A stretch of 60,830 nucleotides of DNA from Bacillota bacterium (GTDB lineage: Bacteria > Bacillota_I > Bacilli_A > RF39 > UBA660). The stretch spans positions 1 through 60,830 of the forward strand of contig SVAP01000006.1 in assembly GCA_015059335.1 (NCBI GenBank). The letters run 5' to 3'. A program made the translations under genes and the position numbers. The notes beneath the pieces are model-generated. The model saw only the letters and a program-made list of their open reading frames with translations. It was not told the origin of the DNA and did no database searches. This document shows, piece after piece, positions 17,236-26,056 of the stretch. Numbering within the stretch: the first letter of the stretch is position 1; the number at the start of each line of letters is the position of its first letter.

Positions 17236-18407
17236 TTAAATGTGTAGAAGGTAATATAAATGTTGGAAAAACAACATTTATAAAAGAATTTATAAAGGAA
17301 AATAACGAGTATATTGATATTAATGAAACTAAATTTGATGAGAATTTATCTCCGTATGATAGACAATTATATTATATAAACGAAGAAGTCAAAAAAAAAG
17401 AAAATAATAAATTTGAAAATAATATCATTTTAGATCGTTCAATATTGTCAGTTTACTTATATACGCTATTATCAAAAGAATTAAAAGAAAAAGAAAAAAA
17501 CAGTATCATAATGAAAATAAAAGATGTAATTTTAAATCAGGAAATACTTATACCAGATGAAATTATATTTATAATGTATCCTTTTTATTCAATTAATGAA
17601 AAACATAATTTGCTGAAAAAAGCTAAAAAAACACAAGAAGAGTTAGTCAAATATTCTTATTATTTAAACTATAATTTATTTTTTATACAGTATTTAAAAA
17701 ATAGTAATATCGAATATAAAAATAATAGAGTTATTATCAGAATTCCACAAAATATTGTAAAAGAGATTTATAATAATATACAAATGTTCCCACCTGTTTA
17801 TAATAGAATTTTATTACTAGATGGTGCTCCTGCCACAGGAAAAAGTACAATTGGTTTAATTCAAAAAGATTATACATATTTAGAAGAACAAAAATACAAA
17901 AAATATACAATAGATAATTACTCAAATCAAATTAAAAGTATTATTGATAGAATAAATTTTTTGAAGTCAAATAACGATTTGTTAATAGACACAAGTTTTT
18001 TAATGGGAATTACTCATTTATTTTATGCACATAAAAATAAGTTAAATAAAGAAAAAAAACTAGAGATTATAAATGAAATAGTCTCAAATATACCATTGCA
18101 CTTATATTTGTCAAACATTATATACTTAGTTGCGGATATCAAAACATTAGAAATTCGTAGAAACAATGATAAATTAAAACCAAGAAATCATTTTTACGAA
18201 AACATGATATATCTAAATGAAGAAATAAATTTTTATGAGCAATTAAATATAGAATTAGGTGAGATTTCAAACATAACATTTATAGATGTAAATAACAGAA
18301 CAAGCGATGAAGTGATTAATGTTATTAAAAACCTTTCAAGCAAACAACTAATATTAAATGATTTATTTAACGCAATTATAAATTGTATTGAAAAAGAGGT
18401 GATTTGA
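17232..18407 (+). CDS. Double P-loop deoxynucleoside kinase-like protein
   Basis: 391 residues with two P-loop kinase halves. The first has GNINVGKT at 7-14 and LDRS at about 67-70, as in deoxynucleoside kinases. The second has DGAPATGKS at about 197-205 and a DTSF Walker-B-like stretch. Monofunctional deoxynucleoside kinases are near 210 residues, so this looks like a fusion or duplication. It could phosphorylate a nucleoside or other small substrate made or modified by the neighbouring enzymes. It overlaps the gene before by ATGA. Confidence 0.75.
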   Translation: MIKCVEGNINVGKTTFIKEFIKENNEYIDINETKFDENLSPYDRQLYYINEEVKKKENNKFENNIILDRSILSVYLYTLLSKELKEKEKNSIIMKIKDVILNQEILIPDEIIFIMYPFYSINEKHNLLKKAKKTQEELVKYSYYLNYNLFFIQYLKNSNIEYKNNRVIIRIPQNIVKEIYNNIQMFPPVYNRILLLDGAPATGKSTIGLIQKDYTYLEEQKYKKYTIDNYSNQIKSIIDRINFLKSNNDLLIDTSFLMGITHLFYAHKNKLNKEKKLEIINEIVSNIPLHLYLSNIIYLVADIKTLEIRRNNDKLKPRNHFYENMIYLNEEINFYEQLNIELGEISNITFIDVNNRTSDEVINVIKNLSSKQLILNDLFNAIINCIEKEVI

Positions 18408-18409
18408 TA

Positions 18410-19600
18410 ATGTTTTATTTAATTTTAATATTTATAATATTTTATATTTTTACAATTATTAAATCTTTTTTAAGATTTTTAAATTCACGAAACTTTATAT
18501 TAAATAAAAACAAAACAAATAAAACATATAATAAAAAAATAGATATTATAATACCTGTTTATAATGAAGTTAAAAACATAAAATCTTCTGTTTCATATTT
18601 TAAAAAATTTTACAACTGTTGTAATGTTTATTATGTTACAACATCAAAAGAAAAAAGCAGTGCTACATATAATAAATTAATTGAAGAAATTAAAAGGCAA
18701 AAAACAAAAAATATATATGTGGATAATTGTCCCAATATTATAGGAACAATGGCCAATCAATTAAATTATATGGCAAAAAAATTGGAAGAGGAAAGTATTA
18801 TTGCAATATACAATGTTGATTCAAGACCTACTATTGATACATTTAAATATGTAATTGATAATATTAATGACAGAGAAGTATATCAACAGGTTAGTTATTT
18901 TGATGATAAAAATAGTGGAATAATAAATAGCTGTCAAATGTGGCAAAACAGATGGTCTATAATTTATGAAATGGGTAAATATATTAGTAACATTAATTAT
19001 CAATTCAAATATACTATTGGACATGGATTGTTTATTAAAAAATGTATTTTAGATAAATATGGATATTGGAGTGAACAAGATATTAATGAAGACAATGAAT
19101 TGGGATATAGATTATTAATAAATGGTATTAAAATAAAAGGAATTCCCTTTTTAGAAAAAGCAGATTTTGCAAATAATATAAAAATTTATATAAAGCAACA
19201 ATCTACTTGGGTTAATGGTCCTTTATACGCATTTAAATATTTTAAAAATAATGAAAAAAACTTTAAAAATCTTGTTTTATCAGTATTAAATTTTAAGGCA
19301 TTTATAAGTTGGTGGTTATTCCCGATTATTATATTGTTATTTATATTTTTATCATTGTTTTATCAGTACTACACATTAGCGCTTATTATATTTTTATTAA
19401 CTATCATTTATGTCAGTGGATTAAATGGAATAGTTAATAAATTATTAATAAAAACTGGCCATATTAAAAATTGCAAATCAAATAACATTTTTAATGACTT
19501 AATCTTTTTTGTGATCCATTGTTTTGGTCCATTTATTACTATAAATAAAATAATTCACGGAAAAAATAATATCCAGAATAAATATAATACAGAAAAATAG
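18410..19600 (+). CDS. Membrane-associated family 2 glycosyltransferase
   Basis: 396 residues from the ATG at 18410, two bases after the kinase stop and behind GAGGTGATTTGATA. An N-terminal membrane helix precedes a GT-A domain (IDIIIPVYNE, YNVDSRPT as the DxD-like site, EDNELGYRL, QQSTWVNGP resembling QxxxW), and two or three transmembrane segments follow at about 295-370. Such enzymes transfer sugars from nucleotide donors at the cytoplasmic face of the membrane, often to lipids or polymers. It ends the radical SAM operon. Confidence 0.82.
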   Translation: MFYLILIFIIFYIFTIIKSFLRFLNSRNFILNKNKTNKTYNKKIDIIIPVYNEVKNIKSSVSYFKKFYNCCNVYYVTTSKEKSSATYNKLIEEIKRQKTKNIYVDNCPNIIGTMANQLNYMAKKLEEESIIAIYNVDSRPTIDTFKYVIDNINDREVYQQVSYFDDKNSGIINSCQMWQNRWSIIYEMGKYISNINYQFKYTIGHGLFIKKCILDKYGYWSEQDINEDNELGYRLLINGIKIKGIPFLEKADFANNIKIYIKQQSTWVNGPLYAFKYFKNNEKNFKNLVLSVLNFKAFISWWLFPIIILLFIFLSLFYQYYTLALIIFLLTIIYVSGLNGIVNKLLIKTGHIKNCKSNNIFNDLIFFVIHCFGPFITINKIIHGKNNIQNKYNTEK

Positions 19601-19654
19601 CAATTAATTAAATTTTATGGTAAAATATTACTTATCAAGGAAAGGAGACCATTT

Positions 19655-20104
19655 ATGGAAGGGAAAAATAAATTGATTGTACATGGATTAATGAAAGTTA
19701 ATGATAAGTTTTTATTAATTAAAAGAACTGAAATTAAAAGAGGAAAACCAAATTCATACCCATTGTACTGGGATATTCCTGGTGGGATGGTAGAAGATAA
19801 CGAGTTGCCAAGTGAGGCTTTAGTAAGAGAGGCAAAGGAAGAAGTTAATCTTGATGTATCAGTAAGTAATATAATTCATGAAGATAGTAATTTAGATATA
19901 AATAAAGGAATCGTATTTACAAGACTTGTTTACTTATGTAATGTTCTAAACAATGATATATCTCAAATTAAATTACAATTGGATGAACATAATGAATATA
20001 GATTGATATCTGAATTAAGTGAAATGGGTTCTGAAAAAATAGTTCCATATTTAGAAGAAATCTTTGAAGAAGAAAAACATTTAGTAAAACAAAAAACAAG
20101 ATAA
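19655..20104 (+). CDS. Nudix hydrolase
   Basis: 149 residues with a Nudix box GGMVEDNELPSEALVREA followed by KEEVNLDV, matching GX5EX7REUXEEXGU except for the last Gly position. Probable hydrolase of a nucleoside diphosphate derivative; MutT-like 8-oxo-dGTP cleanup is one possibility. AAGGAAAGGAGACC precedes the ATG, and TAAAAT lies upstream. Ends within a bidirectional terminator shared with the convergent kinase-like gene. Confidence 0.85.
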   Translation: MEGKNKLIVHGLMKVNDKFLLIKRTEIKRGKPNSYPLYWDIPGGMVEDNELPSEALVREAKEEVNLDVSVSNIIHEDSNLDINKGIVFTRLVYLCNVLNNDISQIKLQLDEHNEYRLISELSEMGSEKIVPYLEEIFEEEKHLVKQKTR

Positions 20105-20120
20105 ATTATCTTGTTTTTTT
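20091..20120. terminator. Bidirectional terminator between convergent genes
   Basis: AAAAAACAAGATAA and TTATCTTGTTTTTT form a near-perfect 14-bp palindrome covering the ends of both convergent genes, with T or A runs on both sides. Confidence 0.88.
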
Positions 20121-20726
20121 ATGTACTTTTAAATCTTTTTTAATTTCTTTTAGTTTAAATAAGGCTTCTTTCAAAATATCGTCTGGTGTTTTATTATCTG
20201 TATTTATAATAATAACCGGTAGTTCAGGATGTAATTTAAGGAATTCCTGTACAGACTTATAATTTAGATTTATAATTTTGTCATTATGCACATCATCGTC
20301 AGAATCTTTTCTTTTTGACATTCTACTTATTCTTTCGTTTTGAGATACTGTTAAAAAGATACCAACATCAAACCAAATGCCTAATTCTAATAGAAAATCA
20401 AATACTGGTAATGATTTGTTATTGCCGTTAAAAACATAAGCTGAAAGTAATCCTCTATCAATGATTAAGTTTTCATTTCCCATTTCTTCTTTTAAATATA
20501 AGAGACTCATACCTGTAAACCAAGATTTTAATAAATCAGAATTAGTTTTGTTATATATTATATCTTGTAATTTAACTATATCATCATATAGTTTTCCTGT
20601 TGGATTTTCAACACCTAATAATTTATATAATGGTTTCTCAATATATTTAAAATCAAGTGATTTTGCAAGATTTTTTGCCAATGTTGATTTACCTGCACCA
20701 TCCAATCCGTCAACTGTTATAATCAT
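20106..20726 (-). CDS. dTMP kinase-like/deoxynucleotide kinase
   Basis: 206 residues starting MIITVDGLDGAGKSTLAKNL, a P-loop with the DGLDGAGKST form typical of thymidylate kinases. DRGLLSAYVF supplies the DR motif, and a charged lid (RISRMSKRKDSDDD) follows. TTAGGGGGGGATTTT before the ATG is a strong ribosome site. The C-terminal half diverges from standard dTMP kinase, so it may act on another nucleotide. Divergent from the second Nudix gene, convergent with the first. Confidence 0.75.
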   Translation of the reverse strand: MIITVDGLDGAGKSTLAKNLAKSLDFKYIEKPLYKLLGVENPTGKLYDDIVKLQDIIYNKTNSDLLKSWFTGMSLLYLKEEMGNENLIIDRGLLSAYVFNGNNKSLPVFDFLLELGIWFDVGIFLTVSQNERISRMSKRKDSDDDVHNDKIINLNYKSVQEFLKLHPELPVIIINTDNKTPDDILKEALFKLKEIKKDLKVHKKTR

Positions 20727-20842
20727 AAAATCCCCCCCTAATAGATATATATTGTATCATTTCTCTTAAAAAAGTCAAATATTAATATGTTTAAATATAA
20801 AAAGTGATATAATATATTTGTAGTAAAGGAGAGATAATAATT

Positions 20843-21361
20843 ATGGAATATTTTGATTTATATGATATTGATAGAAAAAAACTTGATAGAACTATTGAAA
20901 GAAGTGAGCAAGTTCCAAAAGATACATATAGAATGGTAATACACGTATGTATATTTAATTCAAAAGGTGAAATGTTAATTCAACAAAGACAATCGTTTAA
21001 AAAGAACAATCCTAATAAATGGGATGTTTCTGTTGCAGGATGTTCGCAACTTGGTGAAAATTCAAGACAAAGTGCTGAAAGAGAAGTTTTTGAAGAAATT
21101 GGATATAAAATTGACTTAACAAATACAAGACCATATTTTACATTTAATTTTGAAACAGGATATGATGATGTATATATAATTGAAGCTGATTTGAACTTGA
21201 ATGAACTTAAATTACAATACGAAGAAGTTCAGGCGGCAAAATGGGCAACCAAAGATGAAATACTAAAACTTATGGATGAGGATAAATTTATTAATTATTA
21301 TAAAAGTTTTATAGAATGTCTCTTTGAAATGAAAAATTATAGAGGAGTTTTAAAAAAATAG
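20843..21361 (+). CDS. Nudix hydrolase (IDI-like subgroup)
   Basis: 172 residues. Opening MEYFDLYDID and the RMVIHVCIFNSKGEMLIQQR stretch resemble the Nudix group related to isopentenyl-diphosphate isomerase. The Nudix box reads SVAGCSQLGENSRQSAEREV then FEEIGYKI; the first Gly positions and the REXXEE core are present. Substrate unknown. A GATATAAT box and AAAGGAGAGATAAT site precede it. It is followed six bases later by a HAD nucleotidase gene, so the two are probably one transcript. Confidence 0.85.
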   Translation: MEYFDLYDIDRKKLDRTIERSEQVPKDTYRMVIHVCIFNSKGEMLIQQRQSFKKNNPNKWDVSVAGCSQLGENSRQSAEREVFEEIGYKIDLTNTRPYFTFNFETGYDDVYIIEADLNLNELKLQYEEVQAAKWATKDEILKLMDEDKFINYYKSFIECLFEMKNYRGVLKK

Positions 21362-21366
21362 ATTAA

Positions 21367-21939
21367 ATGAAAAAAATTGCTGTTGATTTAGATGGAGTTA
21401 TATTTGATTCTGAAACTTTATATAGAGTTTATTCTGAAATGTTTGATGTAGAACAGTTTGGTAAAGATAATTTAGTTAATAATTCAAAAAGAAAATTTCA
21501 GGATAGATATAATTGGTCACAAGAGGAATCCATAAATTTTTATAAAAAATATTCTAAAAAAATTTTAAAAAATGCTAAATTAATGGAAGGTGTACGTATT
21601 GTTTTACCTAAATTAATGAAATATTTTCAAATAGTATATATAACATCTCGCACAAAAGAGGAAGTAGGATATATAAAAAAACAGTATAAGTTTTTAAAAT
21701 TAAATGAAATCAAAATCTTTGAAAATGAAAATAATAAAATAGATAGATATATAAAAGAAAAGGTTGATTATGTAATCGATGATGATGAAGAAATATGTAA
21801 GTTATCAGCACGAAATAATATACAAACTTTTTACTTTAAAAACAATGCTGCTAATGTTATTCATAACCAATATATTGTAAATATTAATAATTGGGGAGAA
21901 TTATATAAATATTTATATATAAATGATATTAAAAAATAA
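21367..21939 (+). CDS. HAD-family nucleotidase-like protein
   Basis: 190 residues beginning KKIAVDLDGVIFDSE (HAD motif I, nucleophile Asp in DLDGV), with ITSRTKEE as motif II (Thr/Ser) and VDYVIDDDEE as the acidic motif IV. The pattern resembles small 5'-nucleotidase-type HAD phosphatases. No ribosome site stands directly before the ATG; a GAGG lies inside the end of the Nudix gene, suggesting translational coupling. With its neighbours it points to nucleotide processing. Confidence 0.75.
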   Translation: MKKIAVDLDGVIFDSETLYRVYSEMFDVEQFGKDNLVNNSKRKFQDRYNWSQEESINFYKKYSKKILKNAKLMEGVRIVLPKLMKYFQIVYITSRTKEEVGYIKKQYKFLKLNEIKIFENENNKIDRYIKEKVDYVIDDDEEICKLSARNNIQTFYFKNNAANVIHNQYIVNINNWGELYKYLYINDIKK

Positions 21940-21957
21940 GTTGTTTTAATATAACAC

Positions 21958-22035
21958 CTCCAAAGTTCACACTAAATAGAAAGAACATAGAAATATGTTA
22001 AAATGCATTTAGAAAGAACTTTGGAGTTTTTCATT
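21958..22035 (+). terminator. Long-loop terminator or small RNA
   Basis: CTCCAAAGTTC (21958-21968) pairs with GAACTTTGGAG (22016-22026), 47 bases apart, followed by TTTTTCATTCTTTTTT. The loop contains AT-rich sequence with a further weak stem. It terminates the Nudix/HAD transcript; the long loop leaves room for a small RNA. Confidence 0.6.
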
Positions 22036-22048
22036 CTTTTTTATAAAA

Positions 22049-22079
22049 AAAGCAACCCAATCACTTATAAGGTTGCTTT
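22049..22079 (-). terminator. Reverse-strand terminator-like hairpin
   Basis: AAAGCAACC and GGTTGCTTT form a 9-bp stem; the T run lies on the reverse strand (bases 22045-22050 are A on the plus strand). No reverse-strand gene lies immediately to its right, so what it would terminate is unclear. The rest of 22080-22262 shows no gene. Confidence 0.45.
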
Positions 22080-22271
22080 GCGTGTTAACCGTTAAATAAT
22101 ACAAACTAATTAACAATTTAATAATAACATTATAATATATAGTAGTCAACAATATTAAATATTTTTAATTCATATATACTTGTATTTTACATTTTTATAT
22201 ATTTTTTTCAGCTGGTTTACTTAACCTTTTGTTTTATGTTATAATTTGTATGATAGAAAGTAGTGAAGTTT

Positions 22272-24056
22272 ATGGAAATATTATATTCTGTTATTTTTCT
22301 AATATATTCACTTATTCTCCTTATAACATATTTTAGTAAATCGTATAATAAAAAAATGGAGAATAAGACCTATTCCATTTTGTTGATAATTAATGTAATT
22401 GGACTTATTTTAGAAGTTTTAAAATTTGTTGTAATGAAATATAATTTAACAATATTATTCAACATTATTTCTAAAATATATCAAATGTACTTATTATCAT
22501 GGATGGGAACATTTTCCCTATATGCAGTTGTTATATTGAATAATTATAATAATGATGATAAAAAAATGTTTGGACTTCCATTTATGATGTTATTTTACTT
22601 TTTAAGTATAATAGCAGTAATTATATTACCATCAAAGGTTATTTTTGAAAATAACTTGTTTTATTCAAATGGTGCAAGTACCAATTATTTATATTTTTGT
22701 TGTTTAATATATACTATTATTATTGCATTTAATTTATTTAAAAACATTTATAAAATGCATAACAAAAAATATTATCCAATATATTTGTTTTTTATATTAG
22801 GCGTTTTATTGTTTATAGTAAAATCTCATAATCCAGAATTTGTACAAATTTCATATATTCTTTCACTTATTACTATGTTAATATATTTTACAATGGAAAA
22901 CCCAGATTTAAAATTAATAAAAGAATTAAATTATTCTAGATTATTATCAAGCAAATCACGAAATAATACTATAGACATTTTAAATAATATGAAATATGAG
23001 TTGAAAGACTCATTAACTAATTTAGTTGACTTTGGATATATTGATATTAACAATATGAGCAATGAACAGATGAATCACAAAATTAATGATATGAGAAAAA
23101 TGACTTTAGCTTTAAATGATAAAATAGCAAATTTAATTGAAATAGGAAAAATTGAAAGTGATAATTACTCATTAAATAAAGAGGAATATAATCCGAATGA
23201 ATTACTATTAGAAATAAATGATTTTTTTGATAACAAAAAAGATATTAATAATGTAAATATAAAAGAACATATATTCCCGCCAATTGATAATATATTATAT
23301 GGTGATTCTTTAAAAATAAAACAAATAATATTACATGCATATAACTATATAATAGATAAAAATAAAAAAGGAAGTTTACAATTAAAAATTGAACATAAAA
23401 TAGTTGGTAATCTATGTAGATTAAAATTTTATTTTATTTGTAAAAATAAAAAACATATTGAATATAATGAAGATAGTCTTGATTATCAAATAATTATTAA
23501 ATTATTAGATTTAATGAATGGAGATATTAATATAAAATATATTGATAATGAAGCAACAGAATTACAAATCATTATAGATCAAAAAATTATAAGTAAATAT
23601 AATTTATTAGATGAAAACACAAAACGCATTTCTAAAAAACTTAAAAATTATTATGATGCAAGTAATAAAAGAATTATCATATTTGATGATAATAGAAAAG
23701 AAACAAATAAATTATATCAAATGTTAAAACCAACTAATTCAGAAATATATGTTGTTAATACAATTGATGAATTGTTTTGTTTGTTACAAGGTGAAAAGAC
23801 CTATGATTTAATATTCATTGATGATATTATAAACAATATTGATAATAATAATTTAAAATGTGATGATATTTTAAAAACCTGTAGTCCACATAATATAAAA
23901 AAATTATTAAATTATTATATTCCAGTTATAATTTTAGTTACCAAAAACAACAAGAAACTAGAAGAAAAATATTTAAAAAAGGGATTTAGTGAGTTTATTA
24001 TTAAACCTGTTACATATAGAAAAGTTATCAAAAGTATCCAAAAAGTATTAAAATAA
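22272..24056 (+). CDS. Membrane hybrid histidine-kinase-like protein, probably inactive kinase
   Basis: 594 residues from ATG 22272: about seven hydrophobic segments in the first ~215 residues, a dimerisation-like helix pair, a region resembling a HATPase, and a C-terminal receiver-like domain. The phospho-acceptor position reads NNMKYELKDSL where active kinases have SHELRTPL, so His is replaced by Tyr. The N-box region reads GDSLKIKQIILHAYNYI, lacking the Asn residues. The receiver keeps acidic FDDN, DLIFIDD, a Thr and the Lys of FIIKPV. It may therefore signal by binding rather than phosphotransfer. No clear Shine-Dalgarno; start uncertain. Confidence 0.72.
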   Translation: MEILYSVIFLIYSLILLITYFSKSYNKKMENKTYSILLIINVIGLILEVLKFVVMKYNLTILFNIISKIYQMYLLSWMGTFSLYAVVILNNYNNDDKKMFGLPFMMLFYFLSIIAVIILPSKVIFENNLFYSNGASTNYLYFCCLIYTIIIAFNLFKNIYKMHNKKYYPIYLFFILGVLLFIVKSHNPEFVQISYILSLITMLIYFTMENPDLKLIKELNYSRLLSSKSRNNTIDILNNMKYELKDSLTNLVDFGYIDINNMSNEQMNHKINDMRKMTLALNDKIANLIEIGKIESDNYSLNKEEYNPNELLLEINDFFDNKKDINNVNIKEHIFPPIDNILYGDSLKIKQIILHAYNYIIDKNKKGSLQLKIEHKIVGNLCRLKFYFICKNKKHIEYNEDSLDYQIIIKLLDLMNGDINIKYIDNEATELQIIIDQKIISKYNLLDENTKRISKKLKNYYDASNKRIIIFDDNRKETNKLYQMLKPTNSEIYVVNTIDELFCLLQGEKTYDLIFIDDIINNIDNNNLKCDDILKTCSPHNIKKLLNYYIPVIILVTKNNKKLEEKYLKKGFSEFIIKPVTYRKVIKSIQKVLK

Positions 24057-24084
24057 ATATTAATATGGTTACGAGTTGATTTTT

Positions 24085-24390
24085 ATGGTAATAGATGTAA
24101 AAGAATTACAACATAATAATTTTGGAAAAAATTATGAAAATGGATATAGAATAGTTTATTTTTATAATGACAAATATTCTATTGGAGAATATTGCAAAAC
24201 AATTGAAGGTTTTATGATTGGTTTTGCAGAATGTAGTCCAATTATTGATGTTGACGATATTCCAGAGTTTATTTCAATAGACGATATGCTAGGGAGATGT
24301 TTGAATGATGTGGAAAGTGCAATTGCCGTAGCTATTTATAAAACCGATGGAACATGTATTGAAAAAAAACAAAACTATAGAGAAAGATAA
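24085..24390 (+). CDS. Small hypothetical protein
   Basis: 101 residues from ATG 24085, 28 bases after the kinase-like gene; soluble, acidic, with ECSPIIDVDDIPEF and CLNDVESAIAVAIYKTDG stretches. No motif recognised. It is probably co-transcribed with the degenerate sensor and ends at a bidirectional terminator, so it may belong to the same pathway. Confidence 0.6.
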   Translation: MVIDVKELQHNNFGKNYENGYRIVYFYNDKYSIGEYCKTIEGFMIGFAECSPIIDVDDIPEFISIDDMLGRCLNDVESAIAVAIYKTDGTCIEKKQNYRER

Positions 24391-24404
24391 TAAAAAAATT
24401 GAAT

Positions 24405-24437
24405 AAAAAATAGTAATTTTTAAATTTACTATTTTTT
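24405..24437. terminator. Bidirectional terminator
   Basis: AAAAAATAGTAA and TTACTATTTTTT flank a short AT loop between convergent genes. Confidence 0.82.
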
Positions 24438-24443
24438 ATTATT

Positions 24444-24881
24444 CTAATTATTTTTCCCCATTAAATAATCTATTGAAATTTTATATAACTTTGACAATTC
24501 AATTAACCTAGTTATTGGAATAACATTACGTCCATTTTCGAATGAAGCATAATGCGACTGTGTTATATTTAAAATTTTTGAGATTTGATTTTGTGTTAAA
24601 TTATGTTTAATTCTTTCCTCTTTTAATCTTTTTTTCAATAATTCAAAATTCATAGGTTTAATATTTTTAACATTTCCTTTTTTAGATGTATTACTAATTA
24701 AATATTCAATACTCACCTGATATTTAATAGATAACTTATCAAGTAAATGAAGTGGAATAATATTTGAACCGCATTCATACATAGAGTATGTTCCTCTGCT
24801 AACACCTAAATAATTAGCAATATCTTTTTGAAGAAAATCACTATCTTCTCTACAATCTTTTATTCTTTTATAATAGTTCAT
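24444..24881 (-). CDS. Tandem-HTH XRE-family regulator (paralogue of 2980-3417)
   Basis: 145 residues with two Cro/C1-type HTH domains: first around 3-58 (LQKDIANYLGVSRGTYSMYE), second around 82-140 (LTQNQISKILNITQSHYASFE). It has the same length, layout and upstream sequence (ATGAGAAAAT then GGGTGATT before the ATG) as the regulator at 2980-3417, so the two are duplicates. Divergent from the small membrane protein at 25050, which it may regulate. Confidence 0.82.
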   Translation of the reverse strand: MNYYKRIKDCREDSDFLQKDIANYLGVSRGTYSMYECGSNIIPLHLLDKLSIKYQVSIEYLISNTSKKGNVKNIKPMNFELLKKRLKEERIKHNLTQNQISKILNITQSHYASFENGRNVIPITRLIELSKLYKISIDYLMGKNN

Positions 24882-25049
24882 CGTGAATCACCCAAGATGA
24901 TTTTCTCATTAAATGAATATTTTTCCACAATATGCAATTTTAATCACTATCATTTAAAAGATGTGATATAATAAAAATCGATAGATAGATAAAAAAAGTA
25001 ACTAACTATAGTTACTTTAATATCATCTATTAAACCAATTAATTTATTT

Positions 25050-25349
25050 GTGATAATAATTGGAAAGGAGTGGATATCCATAAAAAGAATAAATGTTATC
25101 TCATTAATATTTTCGTTATTAACATTTATACTATTAATTAGGGAATGTTACTGTAAAACGAAAATAGGGTATAGCAATGATATTGTTTTTGAAAATATGT
25201 TTTGTTTTCCAACATATATTAATGTTATCTTAGGAATAATTTTTATTCCACTATTAATATATTTTATAATTGACGACTTATTTATTTGTATAAAAAAATG
25301 TGAAAAAATTAAATTATTTTTCAAAAAACTTATCCATTGTAATTTCTAG
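25050..25349 (+). CDS. Small two-helix membrane protein
   Basis: Up to 99 residues with two transmembrane segments (about 17-33 and 57-76) and a Lys-rich C-terminus. The start is unclear: GTG at 25050 lacks a ribosome site, while a good AAAGGAG lies inside the frame and is followed nine bases later by ATA, a rare start codon. Its 3' end overlaps the reverse-strand regulator gene by 36 bases. Function unknown. Confidence 0.45.
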   Translation: MIIIGKEWISIKRINVISLIFSLLTFILLIRECYCKTKIGYSNDIVFENMFCFPTYINVILGIIFIPLLIYFIIDDLFICIKKCEKIKLFFKKLIHCNF

Positions 25350-25559
25350 TACAACAGATATTTTGTATAGACTCATTAAAGAAATTCCTTCTTTACCATT
25401 TTGGGATTCGAATCTTCTTAAATAGTCATAACTCATATCGATATCAACTGCTAGTTGTTCTTGTGTTATATTTTTAGCTTTACGATATTTTCTGACATTA
25501 GAAGATATTACTTCTAATATATTCTCATCAAAATTAAAATCTCTTTTATATGTTGCCAT
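25314..25559 (-). CDS. XRE-family HTH regulator
   Basis: 81 residues starting MATYKRDF, with one HTH (ITQEQLAVDIDMSYDYLRRFE). GGTGATTTCA stands directly before the ATG, the same type of ribosome site as in the two tandem-HTH genes. Single-domain Cro/C1-like DNA-binding protein. It overlaps the end of the convergent small membrane gene. Confidence 0.75.
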   Translation of the reverse strand: MATYKRDFNFDENILEVISSNVRKYRKAKNITQEQLAVDIDMSYDYLRRFESQNGKEGISLMSLYKISVVLEITMDKFFEK

Positions 25560-25675
25560 TGAAATCACCAAAAACATTATATTCTACAACAAAAGAAAAA
25601 TCTGTTAAGTACAACTTAACAACAAATATCAATTATGTTATAATAAAAAAGAAAATATGAATACTACCAATATTC

Positions 25676-25930
25676 TTATTTTCTATCAACACGACTACTT
25701 TTTACATTTGGTCTGTCTATTAAAAGTTCGTGTGGCTCTATTTTGAAAACTTTAGATAATCTATCAATAGTATCACTTGTTATATTTCTTTTGCAGTTTT
25801 CCATTTGAGAAATATATTGAGTGCTTGAAGTTAGTTTATAAGCAAATTCTTCTTGAGACCAATTATTATATGTTCGCCAATATATAATATTTTTTGCCAA
25901 TAATTTTCTAGTTTTATTAATATAAGCCAC
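25676..25930 (-). CDS. XRE-family HTH regulator
   Basis: 84 residues with a single HTH: WSQEEFAYKLTSSTQYISQME, followed by ITSDTIDRLSKVFKIEPHELL, a typical Cro/C1 fold. The start is GTG at 25930 behind AAAGTGGGG. A short basic tail follows the domain. It is divergent from the membrane receiver-like gene at 26057 and could control it. Confidence 0.78.
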   Translation of the reverse strand: MAYINKTRKLLAKNIIYWRTYNNWSQEEFAYKLTSSTQYISQMENCKRNITSDTIDRLSKVFKIEPHELLIDRPNVKSSRVDRK

Positions 25931-26056
25931 CCCACTTTCATAAGTACATTTTATAGTTTTTTCATAAAAAACTCCATCATACTAGAGTATGATGTAAAAA
26001 GAGTCAACTTATATTTTAGGAGGGAGAAATCTAAATTTTATTTTAGATGAAAGGTT

